9,806 nt of DNA from Intrasporangium_A sp039812505 (GCF_039812505.1 NZ_JBDIAQ010000134.1:1-9806); one strand, 5' to 3'. Shown: positions 1 to 6,982, numbered from the stretch's first letter. Numbers and translations: made by a program. The notes: generated from the sequence alone by a model not told the origin.

Positions 1-232
1 GGGCGCTCAAGCCTCTCTTGCGGGGCGCGGCGGACTCCTCTGCTGAGGAGCAGGCCGCACGAGAGCGCCGGGCGCAGATCCCGTTGCTGCTGAGCCGCCG
101 ATGAGAATGTGTGCGGGAGCCTGCGTGCCGGCTCGGAGGTGTCGGGCGCTACGGCTCGCGGCGAGTCCGCGACTGGTGGTGGTGTACCACATCGGATGAG
201 GCCGCCGTCTGTCACGGTCGCTGGACACCGTT

Positions 233-263
233 ATGAAGCCCCGTCCTGACGACGGGGATGAGC
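233..263 (+). repeat. Hairpin repeat copy 1 (CRISPR-like or IS605-end-like)
   Basis: The copy begins ATGAAG and ends GATGAGC around a stem of CCCCGTC and GACGGGG with loop CTGAC, a perfect 7-bp stem. A second copy 71 bases downstream differs by one base. The ending GGGGATGAGC resembles the 3' end of many actinobacterial type I-E CRISPR repeats, but the stem region is about 3 bases longer. The GAAGCCCC...GGGG layout also resembles the hairpin near the right end of IS200/IS605 (TnpB) elements. No cas, tnpA or tnpB gene is visible in the window. Confidence 0.75.
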
Positions 264-303
264 CCGCCAGTACCGCCCTACCGTGCTGAAAAGGCTCGCC
301 GCA

Positions 304-334
304 ATGAAGCCCCGTCCTGACTACGGGGATGAGC
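304..334 (+). repeat. Hairpin repeat copy 2
   Basis: Identical to the copy at 233-263 except for a G-to-T change at base 322, which opens the innermost base pair of the stem and leaves CCCCGT pairing with ACGGGG. The 40 bases between the copies (264-303) are unique in the window and would be the spacer if this were a two-repeat CRISPR remnant. The sequence after the copy (AACAAC) differs from that after copy 1 (CCGCC), so the conserved unit ends at GAGC. Confidence 0.75.
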
Positions 335-376
335 AACAACGTCGAGGCGTGGCGTGACGCCCATCACCGGGTTCGG

Positions 377-405
377 AGTGGCGGAGCCTGAGCGGCTCCG
401 CCACT
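377..405. terminator. Perfect 12-bp GC-rich stem-loop, possible terminator
   Basis: AGTGGCGGAGCC at 377-388 pairs perfectly with GGCTCCGCCACT at 394-405 around the 5-base loop TGAGC. No T-run follows on either strand, so it is not a canonical intrinsic terminator, although U-less hairpin terminators are often proposed in high-GC actinobacteria. It lies about 310 bases before the ABC transporter start and could insulate that gene from upstream transcription. The hairpin is certain; its function is inferred. Confidence 0.45.
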
Positions 406-718
406 TCAGCGGCCCAGAAAACTCCGTCATCCGCAACCGCTGACGACCAACCATCAGAAGCCGGCGCTCTCTTCCAACCACCCGATAGGTTCATCTCGGT
501 GGGGCGGGCCTCATTGCGGCTGATGCTTGGTGGCCGGGGAGGTCGCGGCCCAGAAGTCCTTCCCGCCCCCAACTCATCTGTGACGAGCGTCACCGGTGCC
601 GTGGTGGACTCGGGTCGACCTTGGAATCTCACCCTCGAGCGCGCTCCTATCGACGGCCATCCCTGGGAATCGGTGTCACCACAGCCGGGTTACATAGGGG
701 GTTGAAGGGAGGGGTGCC

Positions 719-2668
719 ATGTCCGGGTCACCGTGGATGATGATGCGGTCGCTCTCGCGCGACGCGTCCGTGAAGGACGCCACCCTCGCGCCCGGGACCC
801 GGCGCCGGGTGTTCGGCTACGCGCGTCCGTACCGCCGCCCCATCGTGGCCTTCCTGCTCGTGGTGGTCCTCGACTCCATCCTCGTGGTGGCCGTCCCCCT
901 GCTGCTGAAGGACATCATCGACGACGGTGTCATCCCGCACGACTCGTCCGTCGTCGTCCGGCTGGCCGTGGTCGTGGCCGGCATCGCCATCCTGGACGCG
1001 GTCCTGACCGTGATCTCTCGGTGGTTCTCGGCCCGGATCGGCGAGGGCCTGATCAACGACCTGCGCTGCGAGGTGTTCGGGCACGTGCTGCGCCAGCCGA
1101 TCGCCTTCTTCACCCGGACCCAGACCGGTTCGCTGGTCTCACGGCTCAACAACGACGTCATCGGCGCCCAGCAGGCCTTCACCTCGGTGCTGTCCAACGT
1201 CGTCAGCAACGTCGTCTCGGTCGTGCTCGTCGTCGGCGCGATGCTCGCCCTGTCCTGGCAGCTGACGCTCGGCGCGCTCGCCCTCGTGCCGCTCTTCCTC
1301 ATCCCGGCCAGGTTCATGGGGCGTCGCCTGGCCGCGCTGGCGCACCGGCAGATGGTGCTCAACGCCGACATGGGCACCCGGATGACCGAGCGCTTCAACG
1401 TCGCCGGGGCCCTGCTCGTGCGCCTCTTCGGCGACCCCGCCCGCGAGCGCGCCGAGTACGCCGAGCGCGCCGGCAACGTCCGCGACATCGGCGTCGAGAT
1501 CTCGCTGAACCGCTCCTTCTTCATGGCTGGTATGACGTTCATCGCCGCGGCCGCGACCGCCATGGTCTACGGCTTCGGCGGGCTGATGGCAGTGGCCGGG
1601 TCGCTGACGGTCGGTACGCTGCTCGCCCTCGCGGCGCTGCTGGCCCGGCTCTACGGGCCGCTCACCTCCCTGTCGAACGTGCGGGTCGACGTGATGACCG
1701 CGCTGATCTCCTTCCAACGGGTCTTCGAGGTGCTCGACCTGCAGCCGCTGGTCGACGAGCGGCCGGGTGCACGGCCCCTGCCGGCCGGACCGCTCGGCAT
1801 CGAGCTAGACGACGTGACTTTCCGCTACCCGTCCGCCGACGAGGTGTCGCTCGCCTCGCTCGAGTCGATATCGACCGGCGATCGGCGGGCCGGCGGCACG
1901 GTGCTGCACGGCGTGTCCCTCGCCGTCGAGCCGGGTGAGCTCGTCGCGCTGGTCGGTCCCTCGGGCGCCGGCAAGACCACTCTGACCTCGCTGGTGGCGC
2001 GCCTCTACGACCCGACCTCCGGCACCCTCCGCGTCGGCGGAGCCGACCTGCGTGGCGTCACGATGGCCTCGCTGCGGGACCGCATCGGTGTCGTCACCCA
2101 GGAGGCCCACCTCTTCCACGACACGATCCGGGCCAACCTGCTCTACGCTCGGCCCGACGCCACCGCCGGGGAGCTCCGTGACGCCCTCGAGGCCGCCCAG
2201 ATCGCCCACCTCGTCGACGACCTGCCCGAGGGCCTGGACACCGTGGTCGGCGACCGCGGCCACCGACTCAGCGGCGGCGAGAAGCAACGCCTGGCGATCG
2301 CCCGGCTGCTGTTGAAGGCACCCGACATCGTCGTGCTCGACGAGGCGACCGCGCACCTCGACTCCGAGTCCGAGCTCGCGGTCCAGCAGGCCCTCGACGC
2401 GGCGCTGCAGGGGCGGACGTCGCTGGTCATCGCCCACCGGCTCTCCACGATCCGGCAGGCCGACCTGATCGTCGTGCTCGACGAGGGCCGGGTCGTCGAG
2501 ACCGGGCGCCACGAGCAGCTGCTCGCGGCCGGAGGACTCTACGCGCACCTGCACGCCACCCAGTTCGGCCGCTCCCGGGACGGTCACGCCCGGCACGGGT
2601 TGCCCGGCGTGCCGGACGGAGCGCACGACGGGTTCGAGCCGGTCGCCCAGGCGCACAGCGCTCAGTAG
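719..2668 (+). CDS. ABC exporter half-transporter (membrane plus ATPase domains)
   Basis: This 649-residue protein has an N-terminal type-1 ABC exporter membrane domain (about residues 35-335, six predicted helices) fused to a C-terminal ATPase. In the ATPase I see an A-loop Tyr370, Walker A GPSGAGKTT at 413-421, Q-loop Gln461, signature LSGGEKQR at 517-524, Walker B IVVLDE at 537-542 and switch His573. All are intact, so it should be active as a homodimer or with a partner encoded elsewhere. The segment at about 372-391 between the A-loop and Walker A contains SADEVSLASLE, which I recall from related actinobacterial transporters. The last 40 residues are a charged, probably disordered tail. 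The start is ATG 719, preceded by GAAGGGAGGGG at 704-714; Met codons at 737-743 are less well placed. The substrate is unknown; drug or lipid export are only possibilities. A weak -10 (TACATA, 691-696) may drive it. It overlaps the opposing SURF1 gene by 7 bases. Confidence 0.95.
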   Translation: MSGSPWMMMRSLSRDASVKDATLAPGTRRRVFGYARPYRRPIVAFLLVVVLDSILVVAVPLLLKDIIDDGVIPHDSSVVVRLAVVVAGIAILDAVLTVISRWFSARIGEGLINDLRCEVFGHVLRQPIAFFTRTQTGSLVSRLNNDVIGAQQAFTSVLSNVVSNVVSVVLVVGAMLALSWQLTLGALALVPLFLIPARFMGRRLAALAHRQMVLNADMGTRMTERFNVAGALLVRLFGDPARERAEYAERAGNVRDIGVEISLNRSFFMAGMTFIAAAATAMVYGFGGLMAVAGSLTVGTLLALAALLARLYGPLTSLSNVRVDVMTALISFQRVFEVLDLQPLVDERPGARPLPAGPLGIELDDVTFRYPSADEVSLASLESISTGDRRAGGTVLHGVSLAVEPGELVALVGPSGAGKTTLTSLVARLYDPTSGTLRVGGADLRGVTMASLRDRIGVVTQEAHLFHDTIRANLLYARPDATAGELRDALEAAQIAHLVDDLPEGLDTVVGDRGHRLSGGEKQRLAIARLLLKAPDIVVLDEATAHLDSESELAVQQALDAALQGRTSLVIAHRLSTIRQADLIVVLDEGRVVETGRHEQLLAAGGLYAHLHATQFGRSRDGHARHGLPGVPDGAHDGFEPVAQAHSAQ

Positions 2669-3459
2669 TCCTCCTCGTCCCAGATCCGGACCTTCTTCGG
2701 CTTCGGCGGTGCCGGCGTCCCGTCGCCGGCCGCACCCCTCGCCAGCAGCTCGCGGCGCATCGCCCAGATGACGAACGCGATCCCGCCCGGCATCGTGATC
2801 CACCACTGGATCGCGTACGCCTGGTGCGGGCCCAGGTCCTGGGTCGGGCGCGGCAGCAGCGTCACCGGATGACCCGAGGAGGCGGTCGGCGGTGACTGCG
2901 ACCCGAGCACCAGGTAGATGTCCGCCGGGCCGACCGCCGGCCGCTGGGCGCGCGCGTCCGCGACGTTGATGCTGGCCAGCTGGCCCGCGGGCAGGTCGCG
3001 CCCGAGCGACGGCTCGCCGGTGCGCAGCCACCCCGTGACCTCGACCGGGCCCGGCGGCGCCGCGTCCACCCCGGGGACCTCGGCGGCGGTCGTGGCGTTC
3101 GGCACCCAGCCGCGATCCACCAGGAGCGTGCCGGAGCCGGTGGTCAGCGGCGTGAGCACCTCGAAGCCGGGGACGGTGTCGAGCGTGCGGTTGCGCACGA
3201 GCAGGTCGGCGTCAGCGGCATACCTGCCCTGCGCGGTGACCCGCGTCCACTGGTCCTCGGGGCGCAGCGGACGCTCGAGCAGCGTCGGCGTCAGCGGGAC
3301 GGGCGCGGCGTCGTAGTTCGTCGCGATCGCGGTGGCCTTGGTCTGCTTCTCGACGTACCGGCCCCACTGCCACCGGCCGAGCATGAAGCACGCCATCGCG
3401 AACACGATGGCGAGCAGGGTGCCGACCAGCCATCTGCGGGTCAGCCACAGGCGCAGCAC
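2662..3459 (-). CDS. SURF1 family cytochrome c oxidase assembly protein
   Basis: The product is 265 residues with the SURF1/Shy1 layout: an N-terminal transmembrane helix (about 10-28), a large extracytoplasmic domain, and a C-terminal helix (about 215-233). Family hallmarks are LGRWQWGRYVEK just after helix 1, LLVDRGWVP in the middle and GPHQAYAIQWW entering helix 2. SURF1 proteins help build aa3-type cytochrome c oxidase, probably through heme a delivery, at the cytoplasmic membrane. The cytoplasmic tail ends in a basic PKPKK and acidic WDEEDY stretch. The start is GTG at 3459. There is no spaced Shine-Dalgarno site, but TACCGT at 3471-3466 lies 6 bases upstream, as expected for a leaderless transcript. 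Its TGA overlaps the end of the ABC transporter gene. No oxidase subunit gene is nearby, so the link to oxidase assembly rests on family knowledge. Confidence 0.92.
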   Translation of the reverse strand: MLRLWLTRRWLVGTLLAIVFAMACFMLGRWQWGRYVEKQTKATAIATNYDAAPVPLTPTLLERPLRPEDQWTRVTAQGRYAADADLLVRNRTLDTVPGFEVLTPLTTGSGTLLVDRGWVPNATTAAEVPGVDAAPPGPVEVTGWLRTGEPSLGRDLPAGQLASINVADARAQRPAVGPADIYLVLGSQSPPTASSGHPVTLLPRPTQDLGPHQAYAIQWWITMPGGIAFVIWAMRRELLARGAAGDGTPAPPKPKKVRIWDEEDY

Positions 3460-3465
3460 CCCTGC

Positions 3466-3471
3466 ACGGTA
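3466..3471 (-). promoter_or_regulatory. Putative -10 of leaderless SURF1 promoter
   Basis: On the minus strand TACCGT fits the actinobacterial -10 pattern TANNNT and is followed by exactly 6 bases (GCAGGG) before the GTG start. This places the transcription start at or next to the start codon. No clear -35 box is visible. An alternative, TACTGT at 3485-3480, would give a leader of about 13 bases. Confidence 0.5.
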
Positions 3472-3478
3472 CCCGGCT

Positions 3479-3484
3479 TACAGT
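3479..3484 (+). promoter_or_regulatory. Putative -10 of leaderless moaA promoter
   Basis: TACAGT on the plus strand is followed by 7 bases and then the moaA ATG, the spacing expected when transcription begins at the start codon. The 7-mer TACAGTA also reads as TACTGT on the other strand, so the site could fire in both directions. The whole moaA/SURF1 divergent region is only 32 bases, so both promoters must be packed here. No -35 element is obvious. Confidence 0.5.
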
Positions 3485-3491
3485 AGGGCGT

Positions 3492-4511
3492 ATGACGCAC
3501 CCGCTGCCGCTCGCCCGCCCGGCCGGCCTCGTCGACCAGTTCGGTCGCGTGGCGCGCGACCTGCGCGTGTCGGTGACCGACCGCTGCAACCTGCGCTGCA
3601 CCTACTGCATGCCCGCCGAGGGGCTGCCGTGGCTGCCGAAGGCCGAGATGCTCACCGACGACGAGCTGCTCCGGGTCATCGGCGTGTTCGTCCGCGACGG
3701 GGTGACCCAGGTGCGGCTGACGGGCGGCGAGCCGCTGCTGCGGCGCTCCATCGTCGAGCTCGTCGCGGGCATCGCCGCGCTTACCCCGCGCCCGCGGATC
3801 GCCATGACCACCAACGGCGTCGGCCTCGCGCGGGTCGCCCAGGGCCTGGCCGACGCCGGCCTCGACCGGGTCAACGTCAGCCTCGACACGATCGACGCCG
3901 AGACGTTCACCCGGCTGACCCGCCGCGACCGGATCGACGACGTCGAGGCGGGCCTGAAGGCGGCGGCCGACGCCGGCCTGACCCCCGTGAAGGTCAACGC
4001 CGTCGCGATGCGCGGCGTCAACGACGAGGCGGTCGCCGACCTGCTCGGCTGGTGCCTCGACCGCGGCTACGAGCTGCGGTTCATCGAGCAGATGCCGCTC
4101 GACGCGCAGCACGCCTGGGACCGGCGCGACATGGTCACCGCAGAGGAGATCCAGGCCCGCCTGTCCGAGCGGTACACCCTGACCCCGCTGCCCGCTGCGG
4201 ACCGGGGCAGCGCCCCGGCCGAGCGGTTCCTCGTCGACGACGGGCCCGGCACGGTCGGGATCATCGCGAGCGTCACGGCGCCGTTCTGCGCGGCGTGCGA
4301 CCGCACCCGCCTGACGGCCGACGGGCAGGTGCGCAACTGCCTGTTCTCCCGGACCGAGACCGACCTGCGCACCCCCCTGCGCGCCGGGGCCAGCGACGAG
4401 CAGCTGCGCGACCTGGTCCGCGGCGAGATGTGGCGCAAGCGGCGCGGGCACGGCATCGGCGACCCCGACTTCGTCCAGCCGGACCGGCCGATGAGCGCCA
4501 TCGGCGGCTGA
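3492..4511 (+). CDS. moaA: GTP 3',8-cyclase MoaA (molybdenum cofactor synthesis)
   Basis: MoaA is a radical SAM enzyme that, with MoaC, converts GTP into cyclic pyranopterin monophosphate, the first step of molybdenum cofactor synthesis in the cytoplasm. The 339-residue product has normal length. The radical SAM cluster ligands are Cys32, Cys36 and Cys39 in CNLRCTYC, followed by the SAM-binding LTGGEPLL. The C-terminal cluster that binds GTP has Cys266, Cys269 and Cys283. The protein ends in Gly-Gly, the conserved terminal pair of MoaA, so it is complete. Start ATG 3492 lacks a good ribosome site but has a leaderless-type -10 (3479-3484). No other molybdenum cofactor gene is in the window; moaA stands alone between SURF1 (divergent) and the YeiH-like gene (convergent). 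Confidence 0.97.
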   Translation: MTHPLPLARPAGLVDQFGRVARDLRVSVTDRCNLRCTYCMPAEGLPWLPKAEMLTDDELLRVIGVFVRDGVTQVRLTGGEPLLRRSIVELVAGIAALTPRPRIAMTTNGVGLARVAQGLADAGLDRVNVSLDTIDAETFTRLTRRDRIDDVEAGLKAAADAGLTPVKVNAVAMRGVNDEAVADLLGWCLDRGYELRFIEQMPLDAQHAWDRRDMVTAEEIQARLSERYTLTPLPAADRGSAPAERFLVDDGPGTVGIIASVTAPFCAACDRTRLTADGQVRNCLFSRTETDLRTPLRAGASDEQLRDLVRGEMWRKRRGHGIGDPDFVQPDRPMSAIGG

Positions 4512-4540
4512 GCCGCTGGCCGCACCGCGGCGCGCACCGG

Positions 4541-4555
4541 GCCGGCCGGGCCGGC
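4541..4555. terminator. GC inverted repeat between convergent genes
   Basis: GCCGGCC (4541-4547) and GGCCGGC (4549-4555) form an inverted repeat in the 44-base gap between the ends of moaA and the YeiH-like gene, directly against the latter's stop codon. A realistic RNA hairpin would use a 5-bp stem and 5-base loop. It could end transcription from both sides but has no T-run. Random GC-rich sequence makes such repeats often, so support is weak. Confidence 0.25.
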
Positions 4556-5572
4556 TCACCGTGTCAGGTACTGGATCGCCAGGCTCGAGACCGACACGAC
4601 CACCCACAGCACCGCGCCCAGCAGCAGCGGCCGGAAGCCGGCGCGCCGCAGCGCCGCCAGGTCGGTGGTGAGCCCGATCGCGGTCAGCGCCATGGTGATC
4701 AGGAAGACCGCGGCGAACTGCAGCGGGTCCTGCATCCCGCCCGGGACCAGGCCGAGGCTGTTGAGTGCGGCCGCGACGAGGAAGCCGACGAGGAACCACG
4801 GCACCAGCCGCTTCTTGGGGACCTTCGCCAGCAGCCCGCCCGGGCGCTGCCCGTGGTCCCGCCGCGCGACGAGCACGCTGAGCCCCAGACTGACGGGGAT
4901 GATCATCAGCGTGCGGGTCAGCTTGACCACCACGGCATGGTCACCGGCCTCGTTGCCGAAGACGGTCGCCGCCGCCACGACCGAGGACGTGTCGTTCACG
5001 GCGGTGCCCGCGAACAGGCCGAAGGCGTCCTGGCTCATGCCCAGCAGGTGGCCGAGCGGCGGGAAGAGCAGCACCGCGGTGACGTTGAACAGGAAGATGG
5101 TCGAGATGGCGTACGCGATGTCGTTGTTGCGAGCCCGGACCACCGGGGCCACCGCGGCTATCGCGGAGGCGCCGCAGATGCCCGTCCCGACGCCGATCAG
5201 CGTGCGCAGGTCGCCGTCGATGCCGAGCAGGCGGCCCACGTAGTAGCACGCGACGAGACAGATGACGAGCGTGCCAACCATGGTCGGCAGCGAGCTCGCG
5301 CCCACCTGCGCGATCTGCGCGAGGGACAGCCGGAAGCCGAGCACCACCACCGCCAGCTGCAGGACCGTCTTGGCGCAGAACCGGATCCCCGCCGCGAGCC
5401 GGTCGGGCACGCGGACGACCTGCGAGACCACCCCACCGATGACGACCCCGGCCACGGGGCCGCCGACGATGGGCGCCAGAGACCCGAGGTACGTGGCGCA
5501 GACGGCGATGCCTGCGACCACCAGCAGACCCGGGACCAGCGCGGCGGCCCGGCGGCGGTCGGCGGTGGTCAT
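4556..5572 (-). CDS. YeiH/UPF0324-family membrane protein (putative sulfate exporter)
   Basis: This 338-residue protein is almost entirely hydrophobic, with about ten predicted membrane helices. Motifs typical of the YeiH family (Cons_hypoth698) are LGFRLS at 78-83, GTGICGASAIAA at 129-140, NDTSSV at 193-198 and GLTTD at 300-304. Databases label the family a putative sulfate exporter on the basis of TauZ-like members, but transport has not been shown for most of them. The start is ATG 5572, fixed by a strong AGGAGG at 5586-5581 with 8 bases spacing; the frame open further upstream has no ribosome site. It lies 59 bases downstream of the small Cys/His gene on the same strand and probably shares its transcript. 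No LysR regulator, common beside yeiH elsewhere, is present. Its position next to moaA might hint at sulfur metabolism with a molybdoenzyme, but that is speculation. Confidence 0.9.
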   Translation of the reverse strand: MTTADRRRAAALVPGLLVVAGIAVCATYLGSLAPIVGGPVAGVVIGGVVSQVVRVPDRLAAGIRFCAKTVLQLAVVVLGFRLSLAQIAQVGASSLPTMVGTLVICLVACYYVGRLLGIDGDLRTLIGVGTGICGASAIAAVAPVVRARNNDIAYAISTIFLFNVTAVLLFPPLGHLLGMSQDAFGLFAGTAVNDTSSVVAAATVFGNEAGDHAVVVKLTRTLMIIPVSLGLSVLVARRDHGQRPGGLLAKVPKKRLVPWFLVGFLVAAALNSLGLVPGGMQDPLQFAAVFLITMALTAIGLTTDLAALRRAGFRPLLLGAVLWVVVSVSSLAIQYLTR

Positions 5573-5631
5573 TCCGGAATCCTCCTGCAAAGCGTCGGCC
5601 GGCCCCGGAGGGGCGGCGGGTGATCCGGCGG

Positions 5632-5859
5632 TCAGCCGTCGGCGTCGGTCAGATCCTCCACCGGGATGACCTCGATCAGGAAGCCCCGCAGCGCGACGAA
5701 GTCGGCCAGCGACTGCCGGTGCAGCTCGCAGGCCAGCCACACCTTGCGGCGGTCCGGCTTGTGCAGCTTGGGGTTGTTCCACACGACCGCATGGCGGGCG
5801 ACGGCGCGGCAGCCCTTGGCGCTGCAGACGTACGCCGCCGGCTCGTCCGGGCCGGTCAC
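5632..5859 (-). CDS. Small conserved Cys/His protein, possible zinc binding
   Basis: The 75-residue product has two metal-ligand-like pairs: Cys12-x4-Cys17 (CSAKGC) and Cys44-x2-His47 (CELH), with a WNNPKLH stretch at 27-33. This looks like a small zinc ribbon. I recall similar short actinobacterial proteins annotated as hypothetical or, wrongly, as acetone carboxylase; it is far too short for that enzyme. The start is GTG 5859, whose GTGA overlaps the TGA of the upstream DUF3099 gene, so the two are very likely translationally coupled. The hydrophilic sequence without signal peptide suggests a cytoplasmic location. The tail is acidic. Function is unknown. Confidence 0.82.
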   Translation of the reverse strand: MTGPDEPAAYVCSAKGCRAVARHAVVWNNPKLHKPDRRKVWLACELHRQSLADFVALRGFLIEVIPVEDLTDADG

Positions 5860-6149
5860 CGGCCGAGCTGCTTCGTCTTGTCCTGCTCCGGGGTGACTGG
5901 CGTGATGTGGCCGTCCTCGCGCGGGCGGACCGCGTTCGCGATGACCACGGCGAAGTAGGGCAGCGCGACCGCCGCGATGATCTCGACCCAGCGCAGCCAT
6001 CCGCTCGAGACGAAGACGAGGCCGAAGCAGACGATACGGATGCCCATCATCGTCAGGTAGCGCCGGATGCGCTGCGCCTGGTCGTCGGTGCTCGACGTCT
6101 GTGCCGAGGTGACGGTGTGGACGACCGGTGCCTGCTTCCCATGTCCCAC
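5856..6149 (-). CDS. DUF3099 family two-helix membrane protein
   Basis: A 97-residue protein with a short polar N-terminus (VHTVTSAQ at 10-17), two transmembrane helices (about 33-51 and 54-74) and a charged cytoplasmic tail. The RRYLTMMGIRIVCF stretch entering helix 1 is what I associate with DUF3099, a family of actinobacterial membrane proteins of unknown role. The start is GTG 6149, the only possible start before a stop codon at 6155-6153. It has no Shine-Dalgarno site, but TATGGT ends 6 bases upstream, pointing to a leaderless transcript. It is the first gene of a probable minus-strand operon with the Cys/His protein (4-base overlap) and the YeiH-like transporter, and it is divergent from fabG. 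Confidence 0.85.
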   Translation of the reverse strand: MGHGKQAPVVHTVTSAQTSSTDDQAQRIRRYLTMMGIRIVCFGLVFVSSGWLRWVEIIAAVALPYFAVVIANAVRPREDGHITPVTPEQDKTKQLGR

Positions 6150-6155
6150 GCTTCA

Positions 6156-6161
6156 ACCATA
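6156..6161 (-). promoter_or_regulatory. Putative -10 of leaderless DUF3099 promoter
   Basis: TATGGT on the minus strand fits TANNNT, with 6 bases (TGAAGC) before the GTG start. The expected -35 region, 17-18 bases further upstream, falls on the palindrome at 6176-6187 rather than on a TTGACA-like box. Confidence 0.5.
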
Positions 6162-6175
6162 AGCCCCGCCCCGAC

Positions 6176-6187
6176 CGGGTATACCCG
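6176..6187. promoter_or_regulatory. 12-bp palindrome between divergent promoters, possible operator
   Basis: CGGGTATACCCG is a perfect palindrome in the 107-base gap between DUF3099 and fabG. It sits in the -35 zone of the proposed DUF3099 promoter and about 30 bases before the proposed fabG transcription start, so one dimeric regulator could affect both genes. I cannot name the regulator. It does not match any fatty-acid regulator site I can recall with confidence. Confidence 0.35.
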
Positions 6188-6199
6188 CCGGTAGTCCGT

Positions 6200-6205
6200 T
6201 ACCGT
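6200..6205 (+). promoter_or_regulatory. Putative -10 of fabG promoter
   Basis: TACCGT fits TANNNT and would start a transcript with a leader of roughly 45 bases that contains the fabG ribosome site. The -35 region would overlap the palindrome at 6176-6187 and has no consensus sequence. Confidence 0.3.
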
Positions 6206-6256
6206 GCCGCCCAGCGACATCACCGCGAAATCACCGAAACCGACGAGGGAGACAGG

Positions 6257-6976
6257 GTGACCACGACCGAGCAGCGCAACGTCCTCGTGACCGGCGGCAA
6301 CCGGGGGATCGGGCTGGCCATCGCCCGCGCCCTGGCCGCCGACGGCCACCACGTCGTGGTCACCAACCGTTCCGGAGACGCCCCCGAGGGGCTGGCGGCC
6401 GTACGGTGCGAGGTGACCGACTCCGCCTCCGTCGACCAGGCCTTCAAGGACGCCGAGCAGATCCTCGGCGGGCCGGTCGAGGTGCTCGTGGCCAACGCCG
6501 GGATCACCCGCGACACCCTGCTGATGCGGATGAGCGACGACGACTTCGACGCGGTCATCGACACCAACCTGGCCGGCGCGTTCCGGTGCGCCCGCCGCGC
6601 CGTGACGGGCATGATCCGGCGCCGGCACGGCCGGATCATCCTGATCTCCAGCGTGGTGGGCCTGTACGGCTCGCCCGGGCAGACCAACTACGCCGCCTCC
6701 AAGTCGGGGCTGGTCGGCCTGGCCCGGTCGATCACCCGGGAGCTCGGCGGGCGCGGCATCACCGCGAACGTGGTGGCGCCCGGCTTCATCGAGACGGACA
6801 TGACGGCGGCGCTGCCGGAGGCGCAGCAGAAGGCATACCTGGCCAGCATCCCCGCCGGCCGGTTCGGCCGCACCGAGGAGATCGCCGAGGCCGTGCGGTT
6901 CCTGGCCAGCGACGCGGCCGGCTACATCACCGGTGCGGTGATCCCCGTCGACGGGGGGCTGGGCATGGGGCACTGA
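6257..6976 (+). CDS. fabG: 3-oxoacyl-ACP reductase FabG
   Basis: FabG reduces 3-oxoacyl-ACP to 3-hydroxyacyl-ACP with NADPH in each round of type II fatty acid elongation. The 239-residue product is a classical short-chain dehydrogenase: cofactor motif TGGNRGIG at 12-19, NAG at 80-82, catalytic Ser132 in ISSVVG, and Tyr145/Lys149 in YAASK. The segment SSVVGLYGSPGQTNYAASK is close to bacterial FabG and MabA. The PGFIETDMT loop and C-terminal GGLGMGH also fit. The start is GTG 6257, supported by GAGGGA at 6245-6250; the frame is open upstream but with no ribosome site. It is followed after 87 bases by fabI, the same order as mabA-inhA of mycobacteria. Other short-chain dehydrogenase substrates cannot be excluded, but the neighbour makes the fatty-acid role likely. 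Confidence 0.93.
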   Translation: MTTTEQRNVLVTGGNRGIGLAIARALAADGHHVVVTNRSGDAPEGLAAVRCEVTDSASVDQAFKDAEQILGGPVEVLVANAGITRDTLLMRMSDDDFDAVIDTNLAGAFRCARRAVTGMIRRRHGRIILISSVVGLYGSPGQTNYAASKSGLVGLARSITRELGGRGITANVVAPGFIETDMTAALPEAQQKAYLASIPAGRFGRTEEIAEAVRFLASDAAGYITGAVIPVDGGLGMGH

Positions 6977-6982
6977 CGCCGG

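Larger units (their letters stand above)
1..718. other. Left non-coding region with repeats, no convincing gene
   Basis: No frame here gives a protein I recognise, and the open frames present are short, arginine- and proline-rich and lack ribosome sites. The region holds two 31-base hairpin repeats (233-263, 304-334), a 12-bp perfect stem-loop (377-405) and the leader of the ABC transporter gene. A plus-strand frame from base 3 to a TGA at 102-104 could be the last 33 codons of a gene cut by the window edge: its third positions are mostly G or C, but I cannot match it to a family. The stretch looks less codon-structured than the rest of the window, which suits an intergenic or decayed accessory region. 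Confidence 0.6.

Noticed and set aside
3..104. Plus-strand frame of 33 codons ending in TGA, maybe the end of a gene outside the window
   Set aside because: Third-position bias is high, but the overlapping frames are similarly GC-rich and the peptide matches no family I know. It is too short to support without upstream sequence.
191..206. ATCGGATGAGGCCGCC as a third, degenerate copy of the hairpin repeat
   Set aside because: Only the GGATGAG part matches; the stem is missing and the spacing is 62 bases rather than 71.
321..705. Small open frames on both strands upstream of the ABC transporter
   Set aside because: They overlap each other and the stem-loop, lack ribosome sites and show no recognisable domain.
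3332..5623. Very long open frame of 763 codons on the plus strand
   Set aside because: It runs out of frame over moaA and antisense to the YeiH-like gene, and its product is Arg/Pro/Ala/His-rich low-complexity sequence, a usual by-product of GC-rich codon bias.
6128..6256. N-terminal extension of fabG from ATG 6128
   Set aside because: It would overlap the divergent DUF3099 start, has no ribosome site, and FabG proteins begin near the Rossmann motif; GTG 6257 has GAGGGA upstream.
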